Part shown: positions 36,925-49,230 of the stretch, piece after piece
Layout of the letters: each line of letters starts with the position of its first letter
Position numbering within the stretch: position 1 is the first letter of the stretch
Assembly: GCA_030762175.1 (NCBI GenBank)
Contig: CM060846.1
Location: 239,682,012 to 239,746,011, forward strand
Source: Metallyticus violacea
Taxonomy: Eukaryota > Arthropoda > Insecta > Mantodea > Metallyticidae
Direction: 5' to 3'
Length of the DNA stretch: 64,000 bases
Position numbers and translations under genes: made by a program
The notes under the pieces: model-generated
What the model was told of the DNA's origin: nothing
Seen by the model: only the letters and a program-made list of their open reading frames with translations
Database searches by the model: none

Positions 36925-37090
36925 TTAAAGTGAGAGAGCTACACAAACGGCCCCATATGGTAGGTACATGACAGTGACACCAACAGCGGGCGCTTCAAGT
37001 GAAATAAATGTCTAACTGATGCACTAGAATCAGGCGAATACCTGTCACGATTCAAAAACCATTTTTGTTAACTTTGTTAAATAAAAATCG

Positions 37091-37154
<64 letters not shown>

Positions 37155-37170
37155 CACACACACACACACA
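37091..37170. repeat. (TA)n and (CA)n compound microsatellite
   Basis: About 55 bases of TA followed by tacaca and a CA run. It forms the left flank of a mariner-like element. Confidence 0.95.
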
Positions 37171-37172
37171 CC

Positions 37173-38574
37173 AAGAGTGTCAAAAATATATACACACTTT
37201 TACAGTAGATATCTATTTAATATATTTCAAATTTTGACCGAAAAACATCAGTAATGTGTAGTATGATGTTCTGTAAACGGATGTGACTCGTATACATTAT
37301 GATAGCGTTACTACGTGACGGGTAAATCAACAATGAACAAATGAAGCCAAAATTATCGTAAATCAGCAATAAACAAATGAAGCCAAGATTATCGTATGAT
37401 GTTCTGTAAACAGATGTGACTCACATTATATTATGCTAGCGTTGCTACAACAAAACGGAGACAAGATTATCATTTAAACAGCGGAAAGCAATTTTGAAGT
37501 GGTATTGGAAAACCGAGAATGTTGTTTAGGTTCAAAGGTAATGGAGACGTCTGTACAGAGCAGAACCGCCAATGCGAGTAACAATTGCACACATTCGAGA
37601 CAAATTTGAGACTCGTGGTACCGTATACAATGTTCACAAAGGCAGATCTCGCACAGCAACAAGCCCCGTGTCCTCGGCTATGGTTTTGGAACGTTTTGAG
37701 CACTCACCGCAGAAATCTACAAAGCAATGTGTACATGAGACTGGAATTAGCAGAACCAGCGTACGTCATATTATTAAAACAGCAAAGTTGAAAGATTTAA
37801 TCCTAATATTTTGCATTAAGTAAAGATGAACCTGATCGGAGAATGCAGTACTGTGAGTGGTTTCGGAACATGGTGCAAGATGATAAGGCCTTCATAGGGG
37901 AAGTTGTTTAGCCCGATGAGGCACAATTTAAATTGAATGGAAGTGTTAACCGGCATAATTGTGTCTACTGGCGTGCAACAATCCACACGTTATTTTGGAA
38001 ATAGCAGTTAATTTACTTGAAATTAATATTTGGTGTCTGGTTTCATTTAGGGGTCTAATTGGACCATTCTCATTTGAAGGAACAGTAGCTGGCCCAGTGT
38101 ATCTCAATTAACTCTATGGAAACGAGGAATTTTACTTCCAACAGGATGGTGCATCACCACATTACCACGGAGATGTACGTGCGTGCTTGATGACAATCTT
38201 CCAAGCCATTGCATAGGACGGAAGAGATCCGATTAGGTTTTCACCCAGTTCTCCGGACCTAACTCCTATGGACTTCTACCCATGGGGAACTCTTAAGGAT
38301 TGTATGCCGTATAAAACCAGCTACACTGACAGCACTTCGGGAAGAAATTGAAACGGCATGTGCTGCAATCACTGAGTTAACAAACGTTGCTCAATCAGTA
38401 GTTCAACGTACTCAGAAGTGTATCGACGCCGATGGTGGGCATTTTTAGCAACTGTTGTAATTGAAAAAAGTCTAAGATGATAAGTGCTCATCATTTTCTG
38501 TTAGTGTGAGTTCAGTTTTGTTATGTTAAAACTGATTTATTTCCTTGAAGTATGTATACGTTTTGGCCCCCTCT
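37173..38574 (+). mobile_element. mariner-like (IS630/Tc1/mariner) transposon, dead
   Basis: Imperfect terminal inverted repeats: agagtgtcaaaaatatatac at 37174 and the complement of cgttttggccccctctcg at the right end (about 38548-38574). Transposase coding runs from about 37470 to 38450 and is broken. The N-terminal part has RGTVYNVHKGRSRTAT, VLERFEHSPQKSTKQC and ISRTSVRHI. Catalytic blocks are [10 protein letters not shown] (after an in-frame TAG), FQQDGASPHYHGDVRA and PSSPDLTPMDFYPWGTLK, in three frames. This is the D-D-D arrangement of mariner-type enzymes. A ~100-bp segment with gatgttctgtaaac is partly duplicated at 37264-37430. Confidence 0.85.
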
Positions 38575-38576
38575 CG

Positions 38577-38600
38577 ACACACACACACACACACACACTG
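38577..38600. repeat. (CA)n microsatellite, right flank of the mariner-like element
   Basis: Same motif as the left flank, as expected if the element landed inside one CA/TA array. Confidence 0.9.
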
Positions 38601-38699
38601 TAACCAAAATAACAATAACTAGAAAAGCAGAAAATAATAAAACAGAAAAAGTTACAGATTTGTAATCGCTATATTTCGAGTTCGCTAGAGTTCTTCTAT

Positions 38700-39705
38700 G
38701 GCAAGAAGACGAGTAAAGGTGATAAAAATAAATATTGAATATCGAAGGTAACGTTACGCATGGAAACAGATAAAATAAGTAACAAGAGCGTGTGAGAGGG
38801 AGGGGGATAATTAAGATTTAAACCAGGTGGTATACGCGCTTTATGTAAAAATATAGCTGCCATTTCTCTATCTCTGAGTGAGCTTTCAGAGCTATGTGTA
38901 GGTAACGCACCAATAAGCGTTAAATTAAAAGCATCATCAAAATCCTTACAGTGAGATAAGGCATGTTGGGCAACCGGCAAGGGAGACTTGGTTTTAACAG
39001 AACGTCTATGATTGTTCATATGGAGCGAAACAACAGTAGAAGTTAAACCAATATAAAATGCTTTGTAAAGCTTCAAATATAACATTTATACGATGTTCTT
39101 AGAAGAACAAGTAGCAAATAAAGTAATGCTAAATTCTGTGGATAAATTAGGCCTGCAGAATGAATGACATGGCATATTAGCGCACAAGTTTTATATTGAA
39201 GTTTGTTAAGACTTATTTTTAATTTTATAGGAATTTTGTTTTGTTTTAGTTTTAATGAAGATATTTAAATAAATAATTAATAATAAAATTAATCTAATAA
39301 AATAGTATTATATAATATTTTAAATTATTTATTTGAAATTGAGCATTGGCAAGGATATGAGCCAGCAAAGGGACGTGGTAAATTCGGAGGAGATAGGTTT
39401 CGGCGAAATACACGTTTAAGATTAGGGGGTGTTCTAAAAGTAAGTTGGGATACAAATTTAGAAAAATCACATATAGATAAATGTATTAATAAAGTATCGT
39501 GACATTCTTTCAAAATAAGTCTCATGCTTTCGATTCCATGCACGTAAATAGTAACAAGATTAATAAAGTTTTTATTAGAAGTTTCAGGTTAGCATTGGAA
39601 AGTTTGTGCACTGGATCAATACGGGATTCTAAAAGAGAGGAAGGATATTTTTGGTTTTGGAACTTTTGAGCTAGGCTTTTAATATACGTGTTAAGATATG
39701 AAAAG
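38700..39705 (-). pseudogene. Penelope-like element fragment (RT end and GIY-YIG)
   Basis: On the - strand, 39690-39600 reads SLAQKFQNQKYPSSLLESRI. 39470-39330 reads FRTPPNLKRVFRRNLSPPNL and PFAGSYPC, the segment before the Cys-rich linker. After an AT-rich insertion (about 39200-39340), LFATCSSKNIV precedes KAFYIGLTSTVVSLHMNNHR, the GIY-YIG core, then PVAQHALSH. The order equals that of Penelope-like proteins. At least two frameshifts. Same family as the pieces at 44 kb, which share YIGLTST and MNNH.R. Confidence 0.8.
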
Positions 39706-39768
39706 TTGTTACAAAGATGGTACCCACAGATTTAAAGAGAAAAAGGAATAGTTCTTTTAATATGCAAA

Positions 39769-40275
<507 letters not shown>

Positions 40276-40465
40276 AAGAACTGCTACAAAAATGTAATAC
40301 TGTGAAAATATTTCAAAATAATTACAATTAATGTTATTTAGATTTATAACTTACCTAATTAGTGTGAAGTATGACACTTCATGTTCGCTGCAAGTTCAGA
40401 AAAAGCTGTGTAGCTTGAACAAGCTGTGTTAATACATCATTTAGATGTGAGTCTGTCAGGATGGA
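40276..40465. other. short AT-rich spacer
   Basis: Between the triplet repeat and the hAT pseudogene; nothing seen. Confidence 0.5.
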
Positions 40466-42141
40466 TCAGTATTTATTCTTGATGATGCTCGTAGAGGAAA
40501 ATGTGACTTCGCATAAACATGTCGAACCAAAACGAGCATAAGTTTTCAAAGTCACACTACGGACCATGGGATTCCTGTCCACCAGAGTCCAGAAATTGCT
40601 CCATAATTTCAAAGATATATCTTCTTGAAGATTTAAATTTTTAATTTTTTCTTCAAAAGTACAATTTCCACAGATTTCACACATTATACCTCCAAGTTTA
40701 GTAATGTCAACAGAAACGAATGAATTATTGATAAACTTTATCACTGGTTCAGGTGTTCAAAACTGGCTAAACCTGTTACTAAATTCTGTGACCAGGATTT
40801 CAAGAAGCTACGCAAAAGATATAAGATCACATTCATTGACATTTACGGTTTCGATAATTGGTTTCAGAGTTGGAAAGTGTGAAGGGTAATTTCTTTTTAA
40901 ATGTGCAATCCATAGCTCTAGTTTCCTCTGAAAAGAATTTACTACATTTATCATGCCTGAAACGTTGCGACATTTTCCTTGCAATTCGAGGTTTAGCTCG
41001 TTTAAATTTCAGGTGATATCTCTCAAGAAACGTAAATCTAGTAGTAGCCATGGTGTCTCATCAATTTCTTGACAATATTGCCCCGAATATGATTTCAGAA
41101 AATCTCTGATCTCATCCTAAAGACGACAGAATGGTTTCAGTGCTTTCCCCCTAGTAAACCACTCTATATTTACATGAAGAATTACGTCATCGTGCTCAAA
41201 ATCTAATCCATTCAAAAGATTTCTGAACAATTGATGACACGTAGAAGATGATCTGATGTAATTTACTACACGAATTACAACTTTCAAAACATTTGCGCAC
41301 AAAACTTCCTGGTGGATAATGCAGTGATAAGAAAGACATTTTGGAAATAAATCATCTTTAGCACAAAGAGCAAGAAACGCATTATTCCTTCCAGTCATTG
41401 AAGCCTCCCCCCATCTGTTATAGAAAAATTGTAGAGACTGGAATGTTACCATATTTCACAAATTTCAGGAATGCATTAAATATGTCTTCTACCCTACTAC
41501 GTTCAAGAAGTGGCAGAACTTTTACAAATCCCTCCTTAACCCTAAAATCATGAAAGACCATTCTAATAAATACACACCACTGTCATCCAATATCGGAAAT
41601 ATCAGTGCTTTTAGTAAACCGAAGCGAAAAATATTCACACGATTGCAGGTCCTGATATAATTTAGATTAAAATTTGCTAGAAATCTGTTCAACACGTCTA
41701 GCAACATTTTGGTGATGCAATTGAAAACCGTTTATGGAATACATAAGTGCAGATTTATCTTTGTGATCATCGAACAGAGATTCCGCGGCACTGATCATTG
41801 CTTCTTTAACTATTTCCCCGTCACTGAAAGGTTTTGTCCTTTTCGCCATTACTTAAACTTTGTAAGAAGCTATTGTTACATTATTATGCTGAACTAGCTT
41901 TATAAATACACATTGCTGTAATGTTAATTTATATTTTAAGTATCTAACTTTTGTGTTTTAGTAATTCTAAATTAACCGGAAATTCACTATTGAAGTTCTT
42001 GAGATTTGTTGAAAAAGACGTTTTAATTTACTTTTCTTAGGAACATACACAATAAACACACAGGTTTTCCTCTGAATTCGACAAAACAATATTGTTCCTC
42101 CCAATCATTGTTAAACCTGTAAGTTCTTTGCCTTTTAGCCA
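40466..42141 (-). pseudogene. hAT transposase pseudogene (ZBED5/SCAND3-like family)
   Basis: Read on the - strand. It starts near 42141 with MAKRQRTYRFNNDWEEQY, the N-terminal BED-like zinc-finger region (GKPVCLLC). 41849-41667 reads SDGEIVKEAMISAAESLFDD and KSALMYSINGFQL. 41600-41520 includes LLEWSFMI-L. 41452-41117 reads EASMTGRNNAFLALCAKDDL and LSYHCIIHQEVLCANVLK, typical of this hAT branch. 41051-40833 has RAMDCTFKKKL. 40744-40466 holds the hAT dimerisation domain with ARFGSTCLCEVTFSSTSIIK followed by NKY. The order is complete, but at least five frames are needed, so it is dead. Terminal inverted repeats were not found by eye. Confidence 0.85.
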
Positions 42142-42479
42142 TATTGTATTAACAACAATGATCAGTACACAGGACATGCAACTGAACCTACACTCACAAG
42201 CTCTCAAGTTATACAAAAAGTTTGGTTAAAGCTAATCCCCTTCCCCCGCTATCGGTACAAATAATAATGTTTAAAAGAGCGAACTTATTGTTTGCTCCAT
42301 AGCTTTGTTGGGATTAAAGTGACTTTATCTCCAATTCCCGAACAGATGAGGTCTGAGGAAAGGGAAAATTACGGTAGGAGGGGGTGGGTATCAATAAATC
42401 TGTCTGTCTTGTCTACGACAATAAGTTTTATGACACCACACGGTACAGTTGCTTGAAGGGATAAAAACACAGTTTGGGC
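42142..42479. other. no gene seen
   Basis: Could contain an end of the hAT element or LINE 5' sequence; not resolved. Confidence 0.4.
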
Positions 42480-43363
42480 TACCGCGCCAACACCTACTGC
42501 ATCCTCCATGAACACCCAAACGCTATGACCATCCCAAATGAGATTAGGCATCTCATAAAAGCTAAAGGCATAGTCCGTAAGCTATGGAAGCGCTTCCGTC
42601 ACCCCAGGATCTGGGCAGTACATCAACGGTTCTAAACGCAGGTGAGAAGGTTGCTCAGGGCGCCTGGGAACACAAAATGAAGCAGGTTGACCTCCAGGAG
42701 AGGAAGCCATGGCGGATAATCAAAAGTATGCGAAAACACAGGACAATACACGCGCATCCGATACACGGCACTCGCGAGAGGTTCTCGTTCACTCCCCGAG
42801 AGAAAGCTGAGGCTTTCGCGGACTATCTGGAGTCACAGTTGACCCACAGGACGAAACCTTCACTGACATTGTGAAGGAGAGGGCGGAGCCTTCCTCGAGG
42901 TGCCACCCGATTCCTGTGTTGATGTCCACATCCCCATTGCAACCCCGAAATAGGCTGCATTCCTCATCCAAGGCCTAAAACCAAACAAAAACCCTGGACA
43001 TGACCGCGTAATAGTGACCATGCTCCAGCACCTACCTCTAAAAGTCGTGCTATACTTGACCCGTATTTATAATGCATGCCTTTACCTGCGTCACTTTCCC
43101 ATGGCGTAGAAAGAGGCGAGAGTGGTGTGCATTCTAAAACCTGGCAAGAACCCAGAATTCCCATCCGCTACAGATCCATCAATCTGTTCCCAGCCATCTC
43201 AAAAGTTTTTGAGTGGGTTATCCTAACCTGCATTTCTCCTATTCGAGGAGAAAACACTCCTACCGGATCATCAGTTCGGTTTTCGACCAGGACACTCCAT
43301 CCCCCAGCAGTTGCTGAGAGTAACGGAAAAGGCCTCCTTGGGTTACCCCTGGGTTACCAAGAG
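42480..43363 (+). pseudogene. jockey-like LINE fragment: RT domain, N-terminal half
   Basis: Reads IRHLIKAKGIVRKLWKRFRH, WAVHQRF (stop), HPIHGTRERFSFTPREKAEA, FADYLESQ, then AAFLIQGLKPNKNPGHDRV (the I..L...KAPG.D RT block). It continues VLYLTRIYNACLYLRHFPMA, KEARVVCILKPGKNPEF and DHQFGFRPGHSIPQQLLRVT. Several frame changes. It breaks off before the YADD active site, where a SINE-B lies. Confidence 0.82.
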
Positions 43364-43365
43364 AA

Positions 43366-43713
43366 CGGACCGCCACGGGTGACCGAGGTTGTTAAGGCGC
43401 TACTCGTCAGCGGGAGGTCTGGGGTTCGAATCTCGCCAGGACCATCCTCCCTGACTGGTTTTTTTTTGCAGGTTTTCCTCGGTCCTCATAGCTAGCAAAT
43501 GCCGGGGAGGTTCCCTAAATTTAGGCCTGGAACGTTTCCTTCCTTAAAAAAATTCCCTATATACCCTTTCATCTCATGTATCATCAGTGTCCGCCACCTG
43601 TGGAGCTTCAGTAGTAAAAACGGACTTTAAACACTGTTAAATTTTTTTCATCTATCATCAGTGTCCACCGCCTGTGGTGCTTCAGTAGTAAAAACGGGCG
43701 TTAAACACTAATA
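43366..43713 (+). repeat. SINE-B copy with duplicated 3' end
   Basis: A complete SINE-B (43366-43640) is followed by a second copy of its last ~70 bases (43647-43713), both ending in aaacgg-cttaaacact-type sequence. An A-rich tail follows (ataaaaaataaaataaaatt). Confidence 0.92.
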
Positions 43714-43974
43714 AAAAATAAAATAAAATTAATTGATACATATATTTTAAAAAGAAATGTAAAAATCTCCTGTGGGGAAGCTAACAACTCTTTAAAATGC
43801 AGAGGGTGACACTGAACGATGTAAAATATTGCTAAAACACATTATTTGGAGCCGCTTCGCCGGTTCTTGTTCGCAACGCGAGACTATGAAGATTACAGTA
43901 GGCGGTTCACTTCTCCAACTAGTATACCGTGAAAGTAACTCACAGGGCTCGCAGGACATCCAACATAGGAAAAG

Positions 43975-44440
43975 CTGAAACAACTGGTTGCCAGTGAGGG
44001 GAAAATTAGAGGAAATATTAGGCCTGAAGGGATGAAAACCTTATGTAGAACCATGGCCGCACTCTCTCCATCTCTGAGTGTGCTAGTAGGGGATGATGGA
44101 GGTATAGCATCTATGAGGACTAAGGAAAAACATATATCAAAAGCAGAATGGTGAATGCTGGCATGTTGGGCTACAAGAAGAGTAGAGCCGTTTTAACTGA
44201 GCATCTATGGTTATTCATTCTAAGGGATACTACAGTAGAGGTTAATCCAATATAAACAAACAGGACAAAATTTACATTTGAGCATATAAACAATATTTAT
44301 AGAGGCACAATTAACTAATGTACAGATTTGAAAGTCTGATTTATATGTCGGAATAAAGAAATATGTTCTTGGCGATATTAAGGCACAAGTTTTGCACTTA
44401 ATCCGGTTGCAGCGATTCACCAATTGAGCTTCTATAAATT
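43975..44440 (-). pseudogene. Penelope-like fragment, left arm of an inverted pair
   Basis: On the - strand: CNRIKCKTCALISPRTYFF, FQICTLVNCASINIVYMLKC (the Cys-rich linker), then in shifted frames the YIGLTST GIY-YIG core and SPTSTLRDGESAAMVLHKVF. Dead through frameshifts. Confidence 0.78.
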
Positions 44441-44441
44441 T

Positions 44442-44765
44442 TGTTTGTATGTTGAAATGTAACTTTTGTTCTGCCCTTTTATATTGGATTAACCTCTACT
44501 GCAGCATTCCTTAGAATGAATAACCATAAACGCTCAATTAAAACCGGCTCTCCTCTTCTTGCAGCCCAACATGCCAGCCTTCACCATTCTGCTTTTGATA
44601 CATGCTTTTCCTTAGTCCTCATAAATGCTGTACATGCATCTTCCCCCACTAGTAAACTCAAGAGATGGAGAGAGTGCGGCCATAGTTCTACATAAGGATC
44701 ACAACCCTCCAGACCTAAATTTTTCCTCTAATTGTTCCCTCACTGGCACCAGTTGTTTTAGCCCT
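44442..44765 (+). pseudogene. Penelope-like fragment, right arm of an inverted pair
   Basis: The + strand encodes LKCNFCSAL, then YIGLTSTAAFLRMNNHKRSI, SPLLAAQHASLHHSAFD and SLVLINA in an open run, ending at a stop near 44688. It closely matches the complement of 43975-44285, so the two form a large inverted repeat around 44290-44440. Confidence 0.78.
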
Positions 44766-45449
44766 GCGAGTCCTCTGAATACCTAAATATCGTGTTTTAT
44801 ATGTATGTGTGTGTGCGTGCGTGGACCCCGTAGGCTTGGAGTTCACATGTGGAAACCCAATCCAATATTTTGTTTAAAAAGAAACAACTCCCCTAGTTTC
44901 GGAGATTTCTCCATCATGTAGTGGGGCACTCTCTCACCGTCAAATATTCAGGCAATCACATTCAGACAGCAGGCAACAACCGTCAAGTATTTGGGCCCCA
45001 CATTCAGACAGTCTACAATCAATAATCAGCATTCAGGTTCCACATTTGGAAGCGAACAAGATACATTGACATTCACAGTTCCAGGGTATGTGCGTAATGA
45101 ACAGTTCTGCCGGATATGTTAAATATTAGCATACCTATCGGCGTGGAGCTTTTACATCGCGCAAGTTGATATCGTAGCCGCGTGATAGGATTGTATAATC
45201 TTCGAAAGAAAACCAATTTATAAGCGTTTTTCGTCAGAGGTACGAGTATGACAAATCGAACATTTAGAGAGGTGTTGCCGTAAAGTGTCAATCCAGTGAT
45301 TAACAAATTGTTTACGAACACCGGATGCCCGCGACAGATTAAGTAAAAATCTTTCCTGTGAGCAGAATCAATTAGCTTTTTGCATTGTAGAAGTATGTCA
45401 ATAAATATACTTGTCAGATCGCATACCTCATCGTGTTTTTGTTGGGAAT
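44766..45449. other. unassigned; a 131-codon open frame on the - strand
   Basis: The open frame at 45073-45468 (start MRGQEVHSQQKHDEVCD, later NPITRLRYQLARCKSSTPIG) is long for this AT-rich DNA. It shows no domain I know and abuts the left arm of the foldback element. It is not supported as a gene. Confidence 0.3.
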
Positions 45450-47269
45450 GAACTTCCTGTCCCCTCATAAAATAACCCGCTACTGATCACGACCTAGCAA
45501 CTAGTATTCCATGAGTCATCGCCGTCTTAACAACACAATTTCAAACAAGGTACCCGTAAGGAAAAAAAAAATAAAACTAAAATCGTCTCCTTAATAAGCA
45601 TACCAGCATTCAAATACGAATATAATGTTATTAAACAAATATTATGAAAAAATAATAATGTAAGTTACTAATGATCATAAACCAACGGCCATTCACTGGA
45701 CAACATTGAAAAATGTAATTAATTAAGCATATTACAATATCTTCCAAGGCCATAATTTCCCTCCTCATATTTGCTATTATAGATTTCCAGGAGAGTTTGA
45801 AATAACGCCACTGTTGTACACTAGAGGCATTGATGTAGCGTTTGCCATACATGTAGGCTCGCAACATTGAGTTTTCCCCTAATTTTTCTCTTGAACACTG
45901 AATTTCCCTATCAATTTCCTCCTTAAACTTTATAGTATAGATCCCCCGAAGACGTTTGAGGCTACACCACATATCTCCACTATGAGGGCTTGTGTAACGT
46001 TTGCCCTAAATGACGCTAGTATCTTTTTTTTCCAAAATTGTGGAGTTGGCGTTTAGAGTACGTTGGTTAACGTGGGAAAGGAAAAGGCGGTGGGGAAGCG
46101 CATATACTTTGACGACTCACTTATAGCTTATTTATGGTCTCGTGTGCCCTGCAAGGAATGTCAACACGTTATGACGTTTATCAGAATCGATTTAATGCAA
46201 AGCAGGTTATCTTAAGTCGGACTACTTTTTCTCTCTTTGTTCTTCACGCGGCGCATTACCCATCAAAAACCAAACTATTATCAATAATTGGGACAATTTT
46301 GTTTGCTTTATTGTGGATATGTGATTTGTACATAATATCCACAATACATATATTTGATAGTCAACACATTTATATTTAGAAGTAATTGTTTCGATTCTAC
46401 ATTGATACAAATTGTTACATTTGAACCATTGTTAGCATTGGATTCGTGCTGCTCCACTCACACTTATTGATAGTTCTGGCTATATTTGCTAACACGCATG
46501 GTTACTTTTACAGGTATTTAGATAACCTTTTTACTGTTTTTTGAAATTGCACCCTGACCATTACATTGCAACTATTTTATTTTAGTCTGAAGCGATGTGG
46601 TTGCAGTACAGACAACACCAGAGCAGGGATGTTAAGGGTGCAGCAAGGGAAAACGTATGCTGCATCCCTCTTAGTATCGAAATCCCCTTTAATCCCCCTC
46701 TGCAAATAGGGAGGTGTGCGTTTAAACGACTTCACACTGTCGTGCGCAAGGGACGCTAGTGTCTTCCTCCCAATTTTGTCATTATTTTTAGCGAGTGCTC
46801 TGGGATATATTACGTCTTTATTTTTTGTTTTTCAAGTACATATATGTTTTATTCAGCAAGTACATGTTTTGTTTATGTACTGTGACGTTGTGTTTTTTCA
46901 AGTACATAGTGTTTTATTCAATAAGTACTTAGATGTTTATATATGTAGTGTAACTGAGTGTTTTGCAATGTACATACATGTTTTAATATGCTTCAAACAT
47001 ACATGTCTACGATGTAGTGGAACATAGTGTTACATAAATTACAGTACATACAAGTCGTACAGTATGAACAAGTTTGATATATTCTAAAATAAAAAGCGGG
47101 AAGTGGTGTTGTATATATTGAATAATTCGCAGTAAATACCCCTCCGCCGGCAAGGAATCCGACACTGAACACTACCAGTTCCACCATTGATCACTTAGAT
47201 CAGGTTAAATTCATGCCAGTGCTCACTACCTCTCAGGTAAGGACTCATGGCGGTGGAGCAGGGGATGGG

Positions 47270-47563
47270 TTTTTTTTTTTTTGAGTAGTGTTTAACGCCC
47301 GTTTTTACTACTGAGGCACCACAGGCGGTGGACACTGATGATACACGAGATGAAATGATAAATTGGGAAAGGATATTTTTTTTTTTTAAGGAAGGAAGCG
47401 TTCCAGGCCTAAGTTTAGGTACCTCCCCGGCATTTGCCAGTTATGAAGACTGAGGAAAACCTGGAAAAAACCCCAGTCAGGGAGGACGGTCCTGGCGGGA
47501 TTCGAACCGCAGACCTCCCGCTCACGAGTCCGTGCCTTAACGACCTCGGCCACCCGTGGCGGT
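47270..47563 (-). repeat. SINE-B copy in the foldback loop, 12-bp target-site duplication
   Basis: Flanked by gcaggggatggg at 47258-47269 and 47564-47575, a perfect match. Full length and little diverged. The 102- and 117-codon open frames here are SINE artefacts. Confidence 0.95.
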
Positions 47564-48169
47564 GCAGGGGATGGGGTGGCATGTAAATTAAGGCATAGAA
47601 ATGGCCGATGTTTCCAAACCCAAATACCCCAAGCCAACCGCCAAACAAACTCCCCAAGCCAAACTGATGGATTCCAGGGTGTCGAGTACACCATTTTGTG
47701 CCGCCGTTGTTTCGACCATACGGCACTTTATCTAGGTGACGTAGAGCCTCGTGTTGCCTGCTCTGCAAAGCAAATTTCTACACGCTCAAGACCATATGAC
47801 GTCATAAACAGACGAATACCAGCTGGAACATGTTAACAGCAAGAACATGTGTCTGGAGCAGTAAAGCTTATTGTTTTGGGGTTATGTATTTGAAGTCAAA
47901 TTTCGTTTTTAATGATCAAGCAGTGATATATCCTCATCCATTCCTCATCAGGTGTGTCAAAAACATTTTTTAAGCTGAGTGTGTGTTTATTGTTAAATGA
48001 AATTACGTTACAACTTTTCTTTTTGTGGTTGGGTCAAGATGATGGTCTATCTGAGTAAACCGCGCGGAAGGATGCTGTCCAGAGTACGGCGAACGACATC
48101 CCGAGGTGTTGGAAAGGCCACGCGGGTGTGGCGCACGGTTCAAGTTATGCGTGAAAACTATTTTATAAA

Positions 48170-49230
48170 GCGTGTTGCGAAAGAAAATATTAAGTGTGAA
48201 AAAAAATCTGGTTACACTATTTTTCATTACAAAAATGTTGTTGCAAAATTATGTTTCGTTGCAATAAAAACTGCATATTGGAAACAAAATATCATCTCTG
48301 AAAAAGAACTATTTTATAGACTAAATATTAACTTTGAAAACATAAAATGTCTATTTTATGAACAAAATATTATTTCTGAAAACAAAAAATAACTATTTTA
48401 TAAATAAAATGTTAGTTTTGAAAATAAAAGTATAATGTTGAGTAATAAATTATTAAATTTTAAAACAAACAAGAGCTAGTGTATAAAATATTAACTTTGG
48501 CAACAAAACAGAACAATTTTATGAAACAAAATTCCATGTTTAGAAACAATATAAAGTATTTATCTTATTTAACTACGCGCAAAAGTTATGTTGTGCAAAA
48601 AGGTTGGTGCATTGTAATAAAAATCCATATTAGAAACACAATATTAATCCTTTTTAAATAGTTTTTAACACCCGTTTTTATTATTGAGGCACCACAGGCG
48701 GTGAACATTGATGATAATGAGATGAAATGATAAATTGGGAAAGGACATTTTTTAGGAAAGAAACGTTCCAGGCCTAAGTTTAAGGCACCTCCCCGACATT
48801 TGCCATTTATGAGGACTGAGGAAAATCTGGAAAAACCTCAGTCAGGGAGGACGATCCTAGCGGGATTCGAACCCCAGAACTGACGAACCCGCTCCTTAAC
48901 AACCTCGGCCACCCGTGGCGGTAAAATATTAGTTATGAAAATAAAAATGAACTATTTTATAAACCAAAGTTTGAAAACTAAAGGGAAATATTTTATAAAT
49001 AAAATAATAATTTTGAAAATTAAAAAAAACATTTTATAAACAAAAGTACATATTGTGAATCAAAATATTAACTTTGAATACAAAAAAGAACTATTTTATA
49101 AACATAAATATTAACTTTTAAAAACAAAAAGAGCTATTTGATAATTAAAGGAAATGTTGAGAAATAAAAATTTAACTTTGCAATAACAACAACTTTTTAC
49201 AATACTTAATGAAAATAGTGATGTTGTGCA
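48170..49230. repeat. degenerate ~45-bp tandem repeat in the foldback loop
   Basis: Many irregular copies of a unit like aaaatattaactttgaaaac followed by aaaaagaactattttataaa. A SINE-B (48659-48922) splits the array. Open frames over it (48003-48392 end) are Lys/Asn/Ile-rich artefacts. Confidence 0.8.
48659..48922 (-). repeat. SINE-B copy inside the tandem array
   Basis: 3' segment tttttaacacccgtttttat to head cacccgtggcggt; box-B complement gattcgaacccc intact; a small deletion in the head. Confidence 0.9.

Noticed and set aside
37173..38574. Mariner-like transposase as an active gene
   Set aside because: In-frame stop just before the first catalytic Asp and several frameshifts.
40466..42141. 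hAT-derived reading as a domesticated host gene
   Set aside because: At least five frames with stops are required; no continuous reading frame.
47386..47836. Overlapping open frames on both strands
   Set aside because: They lie across a SINE-B copy and its flank; the same peptide pieces (AEVVK, PGPSSLT) recur at other SINE-B copies, so this is repeat-derived.
48003..48392. 131-codon open frame with a basic N-terminus
   Set aside because: The second half is the AT-rich tandem repeat and no domain is visible; probably chance.
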